Shown here: positions 1-8,892 of the stretch, piece after piece
Layout: each line of letters begins with the position of its first letter
Position numbering within the stretch: position 1 is the first letter of the stretch
Source of the DNA: Gammaproteobacteria bacterium
GTDB taxonomy: Bacteria; Pseudomonadota; Gammaproteobacteria; Pseudomonadales; Pseudohongiellaceae
Direction: 5' to 3'
NCBI GenBank assembly: GCA_029244985.1
Contig: JAQWQD010000024.1
Location: 1 to 64,000, forward strand
DNA length: 64,000 bases
The notes under the pieces: generated by a model
Seen by the model: the letters and a program-made list of their open reading frames with translations, nothing else
The model's database searches: none
Told to the model about the DNA's origin: nothing
Position numbers and translations under genes: made by a program

Positions 1-1
1 A

Positions 2-352
2 TTTATTTCCGAACTTAGAGACCTAATTGGGAGTACCGGCGTAACTATAGAAACTATAATGGCCTTTACACCAGCGATATCGGAAACCAACACCAGATTA
101 TTCGCAGCAATCGAATCAGTAACCCAGGAATTGCACCCTGGATCAAGAGTGCTACCTTCTGTCAGTACTGGTTTTACCGACAGTCACTTTACTCGTGATT
201 TTGGAATTGTCAGTTATGGCTTCAATCCATTAATTACTAATTCCGGCGAGCACACCGGCGTACACGGTAACGATGAGCAAGTAGGCGAAGCTGCTTTCCG
301 CCGGGCGGTAAGTGATTTTTATGCGGTAGTTAGAAACGTAGTAATCGATTAG
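2..352 (+). CDS. C-terminal part of an M20-family peptidase/deacylase (5' end outside window)
   Basis: Open frame runs from the window edge (FISELRDLIGSTGVTIETIM...); C-terminal pattern STGFTDSHFTRDFGIVSYGFNPL...HGNDEQV resembles M20 peptidase C-termini. Confidence 0.75.
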   Translation, partial: FISELRDLIGSTGVTIETIMAFTPAISETNTRLFAAIESVTQELHPGSRVLPSVSTGFTDSHFTRDFGIVSYGFNPLITNSGEHTGVHGNDEQVGEAAFRRAVSDFYAVVRNVVID

Positions 353-451
353 CCACACCCTTGACTTTTAGGCACGAAATCGACAAAATTCGCGGCCTTT
401 CGGAGTCTAGACAACCACTAGGTAATGAGGGTTTACCCAAAATAGAACAAT

Positions 452-528
452 GGCTATGTAGCTCAGCTGGTTAGAGCACAGCATTCATAATGCTGGGGTC
501 GGTGGTTCAAGTCCACCCATAGCTACCA
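452..528 (+). tRNA. tRNA-Met (CAT), elongator type, CCA encoded
   Basis: GGCTATGTAGCTCAGCTGGTTAGAGCACAGCATTCATAATGCTGGGGTCGGTGGTTCAAGTCCACCCATAGCTACCA; anticodon stem CAGCA/TGCTG with loop TTCATAA; closely resembles E. coli elongator tRNA-Met. Confidence 0.95.
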
Positions 529-570
529 AACATGACTCCAACAACCTCTGCAGACCCCCAAAAAGTCCCC

Positions 571-594
571 AAAGCCCTATAATTTAGGGCTTTT
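571..594. terminator. Intrinsic terminator between tRNA-Met and the convergent acylase gene
   Basis: AAAGCCCTataattTAGGGCTTTT inverted repeat flanked by A and T runs. Confidence 0.7.
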
Positions 595-616
595 AAATTG
601 TCTGCAACGATCTAAA

Positions 617-2917
617 TTAAAACTGGAGATTCTCTTCTCTTACCAATTGCTCCTGAATTTGATCGTCAGTAAAGGGCAGATCAATCCAGTTACTTTGAGA
701 GTAAACTTTCGTGAGATCAGAGTAATAGGATGAGTCAGGTTCTGGCGACTGAGAATAAGTTAGAATCGCATCAGCATCCGGCGTACCATTCTCATTCCAG
801 GTAACAGTCTGGATATAGCTATTTCCGTGGATAATCGGATTGTATCCGCCATTCTCTGCATTGAAGCGGGCCGTAATGACACTGAACAGGCCCTGCCCTC
901 CAGCCCCGCCCGGGATACCAATCTTTTCATCATTGCGTATAGCAAACTGTACATCACCCCACGGTGCATCCAACGGTATGCCAGCTTCCTGCAAAGAAGT
1001 GATACCTGACTCTAGTGCGGAAATGACTAATTTTCGTGTTTCCTCATTCTCTATAGTAAGTCCGGATGGTGTATTCACAGGATCATCTAGATCAAAAGGA
1101 ATAGCGAAGTGTTCTGATAATCCCCTAGCGTTCTCCCAGAACCGATTAAAGATATGGGCGCCAACACTATCAATGTCTTGTCTACGATCCCAGTTAGCCA
1201 AGATCGTGCACGCCTCTTCAAGTTTTGTCTGTCCTTCACAAACCTCTAGAATTTCATCTAATAGCAATTCTGCTCCATAGTGTCGGTGATTAAACAAAAG
1301 CGCCTTCACTTTGTCCTGGGTAAATTTCTCGCCGCTGTCGATAACTTCCTCTACCATAGCCAACCCCGCACGAGTTCGCAATGACCGCACAGTCTGCTCG
1401 TTGCCGATGATGGGTGAAAATCCTTCCAGTCGGGTATTGGGGTTTGACAACCAATATGAGTCATTGCTATTGCTTACATAAGTGTCAGTAATCAGACTTG
1501 GTTGTTCTGAAGGTGGCATCAATCCTGGGTAGGCTGCACTGGGGTCTACTTGCCAGTCACAGCTCGGATCCGAGCCATTAAGAGTGATAATTCGAGGGTT
1601 CTCTGTATCAATCGCACAACGGGTCAATAGCTCGACAGAGACATTGGGAATCGCTGACATATCGGCATACAGCGCACCACCGTCCCGGTCGGCAGCAATA
1701 GTATTTACGAATGCTGCGCCTTGATGCGTCGCGAGTGCGGTCCGTAATTCTTCAACATTGCGGGCCTGACTTATGTCCCGGTACTGATCCCCGGAGCGAT
1801 AGTTCTCATAATTCACATCACGCATGACGTAGACATGCTTATCAGTCCATGGCATTCCCTGCCCGGTTACTACTGGGCCAAGATGAGTCATATGTACGCT
1901 TCTGGTTGCCACGCCATCAGGCGTCTCGACTTCCACTCCAATGACTTCAATGTCATGAACATCATCTCCCAGGCGATATGCCATTGGATTGCCTGGAACC
2001 AAGTCCAGTTGAAACATGGTAAAACGTAAGGCTGTTGAAACAGTATGGGACCAAGCAACATGCTCTGTAAAACCGATGGCTATACGAGAAGTGGTAATGA
2101 GAGCGGCTCCCATAACATCCATCTCCCCCGGATAGGTTAGATGGGCCATATGAAATCTAGACGGACCGTGCCAGGGATAATGTGGATTGCCCATCAATAC
2201 TCCACGACCACTCTCAGTCAGCGCGCCACCGAAACCCAACGCATTGCTGCCGATCATGTTGCGATCAACTTCCAGGTCCAGCGGTTGTAACTGTGCCAGC
2301 TCCAACCCAGGCTCAGAAGTGGCTATCTCATTAGTCACTCTTCCCAAACCGTAACGAATACCAACACCGATATTAATACGAGCCAGGTCACTCTCATTAA
2401 TTTGGGTTAGCCAAGGTGCATTATTACAGGATGCTGGCATCCTGCCGCGATGACGCTCAATATAATCGTTATATCCTCGCACATAGCCCAAATCCATCGC
2501 TTTCGAATCAGCAGAGCCATAGGCCAGATACTCCTCTAATTTATTCTGATTCAGCAGTGCACGATGAAAAGCATCCTGATTGATATTTGCATCTGTAGCA
2601 CCAAAATATTTAGCCTGTTCTCCACGTACGGTGACAAATTCTCTGGCGAGGACACAGATCGTATTCGACGCAGAGGCATGAGCAAAACCATAACCAAGCC
2701 CTTCCCAACTGTTCGCTTTTATATGAGGAATACCATAGTCAGTCCAACGTATCTGCACTTCATTAGCCGGGGCCAAATCGGTGACAATATCTGAAATAGA
2801 CGATTCGATTGCAGCACTCACTTGTTCTGTAGCGGGCTCTGAGCAGGCACTAATTCCTGTCACAAAAGACAAAGCCATAGGCCCAATGAATTTTTGTCTA
2901 AGAAAACTGATCTGCAT
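617..2917 (-). CDS. Penicillin acylase / acyl-homoserine-lactone acylase family protein (Ntn hydrolase)
   Basis: SNALGFGG nucleophile region, GNPHYPW, WSHTVSTALRFTMFQL and NDSYWLSNPN motifs; N-terminal export signal with a possible lipobox (ISAC). Confidence 0.9.
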   Translation of the reverse strand: MQISFLRQKFIGPMALSFVTGISACSEPATEQVSAAIESSISDIVTDLAPANEVQIRWTDYGIPHIKANSWEGLGYGFAHASASNTICVLAREFVTVRGEQAKYFGATDANINQDAFHRALLNQNKLEEYLAYGSADSKAMDLGYVRGYNDYIERHRGRMPASCNNAPWLTQINESDLARINIGVGIRYGLGRVTNEIATSEPGLELAQLQPLDLEVDRNMIGSNALGFGGALTESGRGVLMGNPHYPWHGPSRFHMAHLTYPGEMDVMGAALITTSRIAIGFTEHVAWSHTVSTALRFTMFQLDLVPGNPMAYRLGDDVHDIEVIGVEVETPDGVATRSVHMTHLGPVVTGQGMPWTDKHVYVMRDVNYENYRSGDQYRDISQARNVEELRTALATHQGAAFVNTIAADRDGGALYADMSAIPNVSVELLTRCAIDTENPRIITLNGSDPSCDWQVDPSAAYPGLMPPSEQPSLITDTYVSNSNDSYWLSNPNTRLEGFSPIIGNEQTVRSLRTRAGLAMVEEVIDSGEKFTQDKVKALLFNHRHYGAELLLDEILEVCEGQTKLEEACTILANWDRRQDIDSVGAHIFNRFWENARGLSEHFAIPFDLDDPVNTPSGLTIENEETRKLVISALESGITSLQEAGIPLDAPWGDVQFAIRNDEKIGIPGGAGGQGLFSVITARFNAENGGYNPIIHGNSYIQTVTWNENGTPDADAILTYSQSPEPDSSYYSDLTKVYSQSNWIDLPFTDDQIQEQLVREENLQF

Positions 2918-3129
2918 CTGAGTTTCTCCACACCCTAAACTGATAGATATACCTGATTTGACCTTGTACCAGTCCCGCGTTCACATTGCCAGAGAAATTG
3001 CGACTCTTTGCCGGACAAGGGAGGGGCCGGCGAAGGTCGCATACGCACGCAAATAATGTACCTGACTAGAACCCTGTCGCTCGACGATAGCCACGTAACA
3101 GGTTAATCTAAAAATCTAGATTCGTTGGT

Positions 3130-3723
3130 GTGATAGGACCTAAAATGGGATTATTTGAATATGTTGCGGTTCTTACTTCAATAAATACAGGCCTTGGCAT
3201 GGCTCAGCTGTTGCAGGGTTTAATAAGGCTAATTCAACACCCAGAGCAAGCTAAGCCCTATTGGGTTCATTTACTCTGGGTATTTTATATGTTCCTATTT
3301 GCCGTGTTCTGGTGGTGGTGGGAGTTTAACCTTAACGCCATTGAAGATTGGACTTTTGGCATCTATTTGTTCCTCATTGTCTATGCGGTTTTCGTATTCT
3401 TACTATGTTCGATACTTTTTCCAACAAACTTTTCTGGATACGATGGGTTCAAGGGTTATTTTTTTGCAAAGCGCGCCTGGTTTTTTGGATTGTTTTGTTT
3501 CGCCGAATTAATTGGCTTAGGTGATTCCTTAATCAAGGGGTTAGATTATTTTTATAGTTTGGGACTACGTTATTTTATAGCAACCACATTGCATGTTGTT
3601 TTCGCTGCAGTAGCAATTTTCACTCAAAACGAGAAGTTTCATGGTGCAATTGCTGTCGCCGCCATTACGTATCTCGTCGTCAGTGGTTTCCTGGATTATG
3701 AAACGGTCGGTCAAAATAATTAG
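3130..3723 (+). CDS. Multi-pass membrane protein of unknown function
   Basis: 197 aa ORF with several hydrophobic segments. Confidence 0.7.
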   Translation: MIGPKMGLFEYVAVLTSINTGLGMAQLLQGLIRLIQHPEQAKPYWVHLLWVFYMFLFAVFWWWWEFNLNAIEDWTFGIYLFLIVYAVFVFLLCSILFPTNFSGYDGFKGYFFAKRAWFFGLFCFAELIGLGDSLIKGLDYFYSLGLRYFIATTLHVVFAAVAIFTQNEKFHGAIAVAAITYLVVSGFLDYETVGQNN

Positions 3724-3736
3724 TGAAAGATTTATC

Positions 3737-3907
3737 GTGGCTGCAAGGAGTGGTTTCGAAGACCATGACCGTGGGTCTATTAAAGTCGGCAAGTTTGGCG
3801 ACCTCGTGGTGCTTTCTGAGTGTCACGGCAAAATGCGGGATGCCGAACTTTTCGACCTAAGAGCGGAAGCAACAATTTTCGGTGGTGAAATCGTATTTGA
3901 GCGCTGA
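3737..3907 (+). pseudogene. 3' remnant of an amidohydrolase-family gene
   Basis: ARSGFEDHDRGSIKVGKFGDLVVLSE...AELFDLRAEATIFGGEIVFER is the canonical C-terminal strand region of amidohydrolases; no upstream catalytic domain. Confidence 0.6.
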
Positions 3908-3996
3908 GCGGGTCAAGAGTTTGCAAATCGCATAAATCTTAAATTGAGGTGTCCCAAATCAGACGATAGAGGCTGAGCGCCCAGCAACACAAAAGC

Positions 3997-4401
3997 CTAA
4001 TTACTATTTGTAAAAAGACTATTACCAATCTTCTGAACAGTGGTCGTCGAGCCCGTATTACTATTGATAAAAGTAATATCTCCTATCTTGTTGATAGTAC
4101 CTGCCGTTCCGCTACTACTATTCACAAAGCCCGTATTTCCGATTTTATTAATGGTACTTGTTATTCCACTACTATTTATAAGCGTTGTGTTTCCAATCTT
4201 TTGCGCTATAGCTACTGTGCCGTCACTCTTATTAATAAAGGTTGTGCCTCCAATAGTTTGCGCGGTTGACCCATCACTACCAAAAGTAATATTGCCAATT
4301 GTTGTATACGTTGTTTGAGCAGAAGCAAAAGCACTTAACGTGAGCATAGTAGTGACAATTAAAACGTTGCGAAGAATAATATTTAACATTGTGATCTCCA
4401 A
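3997..4401 (-). CDS. Small exported protein built of ~18-19 aa KIGNTTFINS-type repeats
   Basis: Signal peptide (LNIILRNVLIVTTMLTLSAFASAQ) then six repeats starting TIGN/TIGG/KIGN/KIGN/KIGD/KIGN. Confidence 0.75.
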   Translation of the reverse strand: MEITMLNIILRNVLIVTTMLTLSAFASAQTTYTTIGNITFGSDGSTAQTIGGTTFINKSDGTVAIAQKIGNTTLINSSGITSTINKIGNTGFVNSSSGTAGTINKIGDITFINSNTGSTTTVQKIGNSLFTNSN

Positions 4402-4435
4402 TTAGCTTTACCGTAAATAGTTTGACACTAATTTT

Positions 4436-4930
4436 TCATTTTCCTTCCGAATCAATAAGAATTTCCTCTACGAAATTCACGAAATCTTTTTCTAAAACGG
4501 GTTTAGCCCATGGGCTGTTATCCCAACAAAGGCGTACCCCGGGATTCGAGTAAAATATACTAATGAGGTTTCTTAACTCCTCAACATCAGAAGCCTTAGT
4601 TGTGGACGCGTATTGCCCCCAATGTAGCCAAAACCAGTAAAGCATAGCCCAATCAAAGCTTGCCGCTTCATCTGATGACATACTTAGCTCGGCGCCAATT
4701 TTTTCATAATAGTCTGACAACTTGAGACCCTTCGTTAAAGTTTCTACGAAGTTTCTATCCAAAGCGGTCGCCAACATAATGTCACGAACACCTTTAGACC
4801 TTTCAAGCCTATTAGTATCCGCTGCAGCATCCTTAGCATGGCGCACCTGTACAGCTAGATATGCAAGCGTAATGATAACAGCCAACGCACCAACAAAATC
4901 ACCAATAGCACCAACAGCTTCCCAGTTCAT
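4436..4930 (-). CDS. Hypothetical protein with one N-terminal TM segment
   Basis: WEAVGAIGDFVGALAVIITLAYLAVQVRHAK start, soluble C-terminus. Confidence 0.7.
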   Translation of the reverse strand: MNWEAVGAIGDFVGALAVIITLAYLAVQVRHAKDAAADTNRLERSKGVRDIMLATALDRNFVETLTKGLKLSDYYEKIGAELSMSSDEAASFDWAMLYWFWLHWGQYASTTKASDVEELRNLISIFYSNPGVRLCWDNSPWAKPVLEKDFVNFVEEILIDSEGK

Positions 4931-5258
4931 ATTTATCCTCCTAATAGATACTTAGGTTATAGGTCTTTTTATAAGATACACAAATTAACTAAACTCTCGC
5001 CCAGAATAATATGTTTGAGGGTTCGATGGAATCTACTCAGGAAATTGGCTGGACAAGTCGTCAGATGAGTTTTAAATGAATGTCATTTAAACAAATAGTA
5101 AACTAATAATTTACAGATTTTCGTTTCCTCAAAATTCAATTAAAATTTTCTCTGATTTTTATTGGAACCGACTTTTATATATCTGGATTGATACTCTTGA
5201 ATATCAGCTATCCAAGTGATATACCGCTAGTTAACCACCCAATAACAAAGGTCAAATT

Positions 5259-6452
5259 ATGCAACGCAATAAAAGCTCTTTGATAACCGCCACTCTAGCC
5301 CTTTCATTGCTCGTGGTACTTGGGGTTGCCCAAAACTATTTGCAGAACTCAGTCACCGCTGCCAGCAATGGAAGAATGGTGCCTCATTTTGAAGTAGATC
5401 CGTTCTGGCCCCAGCCCTTGCCTAATAAATGGATACTGGGAAGCGCTATTGGCGTGGCTGTAGATGCACGTGATCATGTTTACATTGTTCACCGAAATGA
5501 TGATGCTAATTTTGCCACACAGGAAATCGGTATCGACAATGAAATAGCAGATTGCTGCACGGCAGCCCCACCGATTCTGGAATTCGATGCCGATGGCGCA
5601 CTTGTTAATGCATGGGGCGGCCCTGGGCAAGGCTATACCTGGCCTGCCTCAAATCATGGCATTGAAATCGCACCCAACGGCGACGTTTGGATAGGTGGCA
5701 ATGGTGGTGGTGATTCCCATGTCCTGGTATTTACCCGCGACGGCCAGTTTGTGCGTGAAATCGGCTTACCCGGTGAGCCTATTGATAGCAACAGCACAAC
5801 TCATTTCAGCCGCGTCGCTGAAATCGCAATAGAACCGGATGCAAACGAGGCCTATTTTGCCGATGGCTATGGCAATAAGCGGGTGGCTGTCGTAGATGTT
5901 GCCACAGGAGCCTTCAAACGATATTGGGGGGCTTACGGTAACCGCCCCTCAGATGACCGGGTCAAATATACTCCCGGGGAAACATTGCCACAGCAATTCG
6001 TCGGTCCCGTCCATTGCGCCGAGCCGTCAAAAGACGGACTCATATACGTATGTGATAGGGGTGCGGACAGGATCCAGGTATTTCGGCCGGATGGTACCTA
6101 TGTTAAGGAAGCACAAGTCGCCCCGATGACTGTTGGTGCTGGCGCCACTTGGGACATTGCTTTTTCCCAAGACGACGACCAAGAGTTTATTTACGTAGCT
6201 GACGGCTCCAATATGAAAGTCCATGTTGTGCACCGAGACACACTGGAGGTCATGTATGTCATTGGTGAAGGTGGCCGGCAACCCGGATTGTTCTACGGCA
6301 CTCATAGCATTGTCACCGACACTCAGGGAAACTTTTATACGACCGAAACCTATGAGGGAAAACGTGTCCAGAAGTTCGTCTACCGGGGCTTGAGACCACT
6401 TGAACAAATGCAATCTGGCCCCGCCTGGCCAGCTGGCACTTTGATTGAATAA
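5259..6452 (+). CDS. Exported NHL-repeat beta-propeller, peptidyl-alpha-hydroxyglycine alpha-amidating lyase (PAL)-like
   Basis: N-terminal signal anchor; NHL blades NGDVWIGGNGGG, EAYFADGYGNKRVAVVD, GLIYVCDRGADRIQVF, NFYTTETYEGKRVQKF. Confidence 0.8.
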   Translation: MQRNKSSLITATLALSLLVVLGVAQNYLQNSVTAASNGRMVPHFEVDPFWPQPLPNKWILGSAIGVAVDARDHVYIVHRNDDANFATQEIGIDNEIADCCTAAPPILEFDADGALVNAWGGPGQGYTWPASNHGIEIAPNGDVWIGGNGGGDSHVLVFTRDGQFVREIGLPGEPIDSNSTTHFSRVAEIAIEPDANEAYFADGYGNKRVAVVDVATGAFKRYWGAYGNRPSDDRVKYTPGETLPQQFVGPVHCAEPSKDGLIYVCDRGADRIQVFRPDGTYVKEAQVAPMTVGAGATWDIAFSQDDDQEFIYVADGSNMKVHVVHRDTLEVMYVIGEGGRQPGLFYGTHSIVTDTQGNFYTTETYEGKRVQKFVYRGLRPLEQMQSGPAWPAGTLIE

Positions 6453-6491
6453 AATTACTCGGAAAAAGCCACCCATTGACCCAGAGTAAGC

Positions 6492-6512
6492 GGCGCAACA
6501 AACTATTGCGCC
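6492..6512. terminator. Possible terminator hairpin between convergent genes
   Basis: GGCGCAAcaaactaTTGCGCC perfect 7-bp inverted repeat; weak downstream T tract. Confidence 0.35.
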
Positions 6513-6650
6513 CCGCCGCTCGGGTTTGTTTTCAGAGACCAAAAGTCTACTAACTCACTCAGAGGCTTAGTGAGAAAAATCCTTCTGGAGTGGGGCCATT
6601 AGCTATTAAGTAGTACTCCCTCTCCGAATCGAGTGGAACCAATTTTAACG

Positions 6651-8855
6651 TTAGAAAGTACCTGTCATTCGAAGGGAGATAATTGGACCTGAGCGGTAAC
6701 ATTGGTCTTCAATTTCTTCAAGGGCGCTACTAGAAATACGACCAACGAAGCGGCGGCGCTCACGACACATCTTGGCTTTTTCAATGATCTGTTGAGCCTC
6801 TAACCGAAAGGTTATGTCCTGGGGGCTTACCCATTCCACAAACGCATCCCAAAACGGGTCTCCGCTGCCGTATTCAATATCATCAATATCATATCTGAGA
6901 CGTCCACCATCAAAACTATCTTGAACATTCACACCATAATTAAGATTCAAGTTCGGCAAATCATGCCGAAAGGCATAGTTAGTGCGACCGCGCCAACTAC
7001 CCATCATTCTCCTTTCAACACCCAAGATTGGGTCGATGATTTTGGAATCTTCTACAGTTGATCGCACCGTAATGAGCAGATTTGGTAACCCAATCATACG
7101 CATCCGAACACTCGCCCTTATATCTAACCCGTACTTCTCACCATCACCGATATTCCCATTCGCACTTTGCAATTGGGCCTCATTAACTGTGACGTCCATA
7201 CGCTCTATTCGATCGTGCCAATCTTCGTAATAAAGCCTTCCACTAAACACTCCTATGTCATTTGGAAGTCGATATTCGGAATTTATCTCGTAGTTCCAAT
7301 ACCATTCTTGACGCAAATCAGTATTACCCGCTTGAACATTCGAATCTTCATCTTGATCATCAGTTGCCGCAACAAAGTCATTGAAGGTTAATTGCTCTAC
7401 AACCTTCTCAATAGTCCCCCTTAACTGCAGTTGGGGCGTTAGGTCGTATCTAAAATCTACTTTAGGTTTAACAAAGTCAAAATCTCGCTCTTTCGACACA
7501 TCGCCTCGTTGCATTATCTCTGAATCTTCATACAAGACAGAAGTTTCCAGTGACATCTCTTGGTTGATTATCCAATTGTGGATAAGGAAGGGTTCATAGC
7601 GCATTTCTTCAACAGTAGAATTAGCATTACTTACTGGCATAGGGATAAGCCCACCAACTGATTGAGAGGGCATTCCGACAACTCCGGACAATCCCAAAGC
7701 TAACTTAGAATCTAAAATAGTCTGCGCTCTCTCAGCACCGACCTCAATATCCTGACTTTCGAATAAGTCAAAGGTATAAGAGCCTCGAACAATTCGCTCT
7801 TTCGTATTACTCCATGAATCAAGAAATAGATTTTTTTCTTTGGATGTTTCGCTGAGAACATCGTAACGCTCTCTAGTATTAGCACTCTCAAGAGCATTTG
7901 AAATAAACAAAATCTTCCATCGATTCCCAGCTTGCGTGTTAAATTCATAGTCACCACCAATCTCCCAATTTCGATATATCCCGGGTGAGGTTTCTAATTG
8001 GAAAGTATCGATATTCGGACTGACTTTGAAGTCTGTGGTTTTTCTTACTGTGTCACTCGTGTGCGTACCATCGGTCCATGATGCATTTAGCCTAGCGCTG
8101 CTTTTTGAGTTAATTTCATAGTCAAGGTTTGTAGTGATACCTCCCCCTTGAGGATCTCTCTTTCGAACTTCAAGAATTCTGTCATTCGGCGAAAAATCAC
8201 CTAATATCGAATACTCTCTACTTGAGGTATAAAAATAGGGGTCATATCTCATCGCGCTAGCTTGAAAATTTAGCCCCCCTGTCTGACCACTGTAGAACAA
8301 CTCGACCCGGGGTCTTACTGTATTATCAGGAGACTGTTCTGCGCCAATGGCATATTGCAATGAAGACTCAGAGAATTGCTCGTTCAACACTACATTGATT
8401 ACCTGTCCACTCCCCCTTACATCAAGCTCGCCAGAAGTGCCCCGGATAATTTCAATGCGATTTACCTGCTCGGAGGGAATCCGGCTTAGCTGACGATCAG
8501 TGCTGTTATTTTTGCCAGCAGTCCTCTTACCATTAATCAGAATCTCAATAGAGCGACTACCGCCGCCAAAGCCCCGTCCGCCACCACCTGAGCCGGGAGA
8601 CCCACGTCTACTTCCACCAGTTGACCTGCCCCGTGAACTACTTCCACTCCCAAAACCACCCATGTCTCCCAGATCCAGCCCAGGAATTCGATCAAGCATA
8701 TCTTGAGCCGTGACCGGAGCCCATTCAAAAAAATAACTCGCCGAATATCTAACAGTCGATTCATCCCCCACATTTTCCTGAGCGAAAGAAACTTGTGCAA
8801 CACTGGCTAAAAGGAGAGAGTAGATCAAGTTGGGTAAACGAAAAAGTCTGTCCAT
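6651..8855 (-). CDS. TonB-dependent receptor plug-domain outer-membrane protein with Gly/Ser/Arg-rich insert
   Basis: Signal peptide MDRLFRLPNLIYSLLLASVAQVSFAQ; APVTAQDMLDRIPG, ILINGKRTAGKNN, VNRIEIIRGTSGELDVRGSG plug motifs; beta-barrel with terminal F. Start trimmed from the 8912 ORF start to the ATG before the signal peptide. Confidence 0.85.
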   Translation of the reverse strand: MDRLFRLPNLIYSLLLASVAQVSFAQENVGDESTVRYSASYFFEWAPVTAQDMLDRIPGLDLGDMGGFGSGSSSRGRSTGGSRRGSPGSGGGGRGFGGGSRSIEILINGKRTAGKNNSTDRQLSRIPSEQVNRIEIIRGTSGELDVRGSGQVINVVLNEQFSESSLQYAIGAEQSPDNTVRPRVELFYSGQTGGLNFQASAMRYDPYFYTSSREYSILGDFSPNDRILEVRKRDPQGGGITTNLDYEINSKSSARLNASWTDGTHTSDTVRKTTDFKVSPNIDTFQLETSPGIYRNWEIGGDYEFNTQAGNRWKILFISNALESANTRERYDVLSETSKEKNLFLDSWSNTKERIVRGSYTFDLFESQDIEVGAERAQTILDSKLALGLSGVVGMPSQSVGGLIPMPVSNANSTVEEMRYEPFLIHNWIINQEMSLETSVLYEDSEIMQRGDVSKERDFDFVKPKVDFRYDLTPQLQLRGTIEKVVEQLTFNDFVAATDDQDEDSNVQAGNTDLRQEWYWNYEINSEYRLPNDIGVFSGRLYYEDWHDRIERMDVTVNEAQLQSANGNIGDGEKYGLDIRASVRMRMIGLPNLLITVRSTVEDSKIIDPILGVERRMMGSWRGRTNYAFRHDLPNLNLNYGVNVQDSFDGGRLRYDIDDIEYGSGDPFWDAFVEWVSPQDITFRLEAQQIIEKAKMCRERRRFVGRISSSALEEIEDQCYRSGPIISLRMTGTF

Positions 8856-8892
8856 CTTTATAAATCCATTTAATATAGTTAGAAGACTTGTA

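Noticed and set aside
452-528. tRNA-Met as a possible integration site for a mobile element
   Set aside because: No integrase, no obvious duplicated tRNA 3' end and no phage or plasmid genes seen in the window
840-1280. 146 aa plus-strand ORF
   Set aside because: Antisense to the acylase gene; no family-like motifs
3113-3122. AATCTAGATT palindrome upstream of the 3130 ORF
   Set aside because: Only 10 bp and AT-rich; no second copy or other support for an operator
4000-4302. Periodic repeats considered as a CRISPR array
   Set aside because: Repeats are degenerate at DNA level, uninterrupted by spacers and maintain a reading frame with signal peptide
4040-4318. 92 aa hydrophobic plus-strand ORF (VVEPVLLLIKVISPILLIV...)
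   Set aside because: Looks like a membrane peptide but is the antisense translation of the KIGN repeat gene, whose repeats create the periodic hydrophobic pattern
6027-6542. 171 aa minus-strand ORF
   Set aside because: Antisense to a well-supported NHL propeller gene; no recognisable motifs
8500-8706. Pro/Leu-rich plus-strand ORF (MLLFLPAVLLPLIRISIERLPPPKPRPPPPEPG...)
   Set aside because: Antisense shadow of the Gly/Ser/Arg-rich plug insert of the TonB receptor; composition is fully explained by the coding strand
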